Shown: piece by piece, positions 5,579 to 5,946 of the stretch
Position numbering within the stretch: position 1 is the first letter of the stretch
Layout of the letters: every line of letters begins with the position of its first letter
Source of the DNA: Sphingobacteriaceae bacterium
Lineage (GTDB): Bacteria > Bacteroidota > Bacteroidia > Sphingobacteriales > Sphingobacteriaceae
Direction: 5' to 3'
NCBI GenBank assembly: GCA_947460275.1
Contig: CANHHZ010000123.1
Coordinates: forward strand, 1-5,946
Length of the DNA stretch: 5,946 nt
The notes under the pieces: generated by a model
Database searches by the model: none
The model's input: only the letters and a program-made list of their open reading frames with translations
Told to the model about the DNA's origin: nothing
Program-made: the position numbers and the translations under genes

Positions 5579-5946
5579 ATGAAAAAAGTACTCGTCCTTT
5601 GTACAGGCAACAGTTGTCGCAGTCAAATTGCCGAAGGTTATCTAAAATCTTTTGCCAAGGGCAAAGCCGAAATTTACAGTGCAGGCATAGAAACCCACGG
5701 AGTAAACCCCAAAGCAATGTTAACAATGGCGGCCGATGGAATTGATATTTCTAACCATACCTCAAACAATGTTGATGAATATGCTAACATCGATTTTGAT
5801 TTTGTGATTACCGTTTGCGATAATGCCCAAGAAAATTGCCCTTATTTTCCTACACAAGCTAAAAAGTTTCATTACAATTTTCCAGATCCTGCAAAAGCAA
5901 CTGGAACAGCCGAAGAAATTATGCAAGAGTTTAACCGCGTCAGAGA
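5579..5946 (+). CDS. arsC: Thioredoxin-coupled arsenate reductase (LMW-phosphatase fold), 3' end cut
   Basis: An ATG at 5579 opens a frame that runs off the right edge; 122 codons are visible of an expected 130-145. The P-loop CTGNSCR (8-14, CX5R) followed by SQIAEG marks the low-molecular-weight protein tyrosine phosphatase fold. Cys80 and Cys87, spaced CX6C in VCDNAQENC, match the redox pair Cys82/Cys89 of Staphylococcus aureus pI258 ArsC; with Cys8 they form the three-cysteine relay. FPDP (101-104) supplies the general acid Asp103. The enzyme reduces arsenate to arsenite in the cytoplasm using thioredoxin. The extra cysteines and the ars context rule against a plain tyrosine phosphatase. 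It begins 9 nt after the micro-gene stop with no clear Shine-Dalgarno. Confidence -1.
   Translation, partial: MKKVLVLCTGNSCRSQIAEGYLKSFAKGKAEIYSAGIETHGVNPKAMLTMAADGIDISNHTSNNVDEYANIDFDFVITVCDNAQENCPYFPTQAKKFHYNFPDPAKATGTAEEIMQEFNRVR

Larger units (their letters stand above)
4587..5946 (+). other. Arsenic resistance (ars) operon, right end outside window
   Basis: Four same-strand genes follow one promoter: arsR, a DUF6428-type gene, a 41-codon membrane micro-gene and arsC. Gaps are 16, 1 and 9 nt, and no terminator lies between them. The known logic is As(III) sensing by ArsR and arsenate reduction by ArsC; an arsenite exporter is needed for resistance and would be expected after arsC, beyond the window. 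Confidence -1.

Noticed and set aside
5579..5946. Plain low-molecular-weight tyrosine phosphatase
   Set aside because: The Cys80/Cys87 CX6C redox pair and the ars operon setting point to arsenate reductase.

Overview
The window looks like chromosomal DNA of a Bacteroidota bacterium (Cytophagia/Sphingobacteriia/Chitinophagia type; genus not determinable from this sequence). The DNA is AT-rich. Several gene starts are preceded by the Bacteroidota sigma factor -7 motif TAnnTTTG, and most genes lack a Shine-Dalgarno sequence. The gene set also fits: a plant-type GH35 beta-galactosidase, an RluB-type synthase with a long Lys/Ser-rich head, and an arsenic operon carrying a DUF6428-type protein.

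Left part (1-2575): the 3' part of a GH35 beta-galactosidase gene enters from the left edge on the + strand. It converges on a minus-strand RsuA/RluB-family rRNA pseudouridine synthase gene. The two share a perfect 19-bp hairpin that can terminate transcription in both directions. The 218-bp divergent spacer 2358-2575 holds a -7 element for the synthase, a 14-nt palindrome near its likely transcription start, and a good promoter plus an unusual strong Shine-Dalgarno for the next gene.

Middle (2576-4529): a short membrane-anchored lytic transglycosylase (SLT/MltD-like, no LysM domain) is followed by a rho-independent terminator. Next comes a stand-alone PaaE-like oxidoreductase (FAD, NAD(P) and C-terminal plant-type 2Fe-2S domains). 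Its -7 motif lies only 5 nt from the first ATG, suggesting a leaderless or nearly leaderless mRNA.

Right part (4587-5946): an arsenic resistance operon, arsR - DUF6428-type gene - 41-codon membrane micro-gene - arsC, tightly packed and on the + strand. A palindrome over the -7 element is the likely ArsR operator. ArsR would sense As(III) and derepress the operon, and ArsC would reduce arsenate to arsenite. An efflux pump such as Acr3 would be expected just beyond the right edge but is not in the window. The DUF6428-type protein (Cys/His-rich, ending in Cys-Cys like ArsR) and the micro-protein have no established role and are the most interesting content here.
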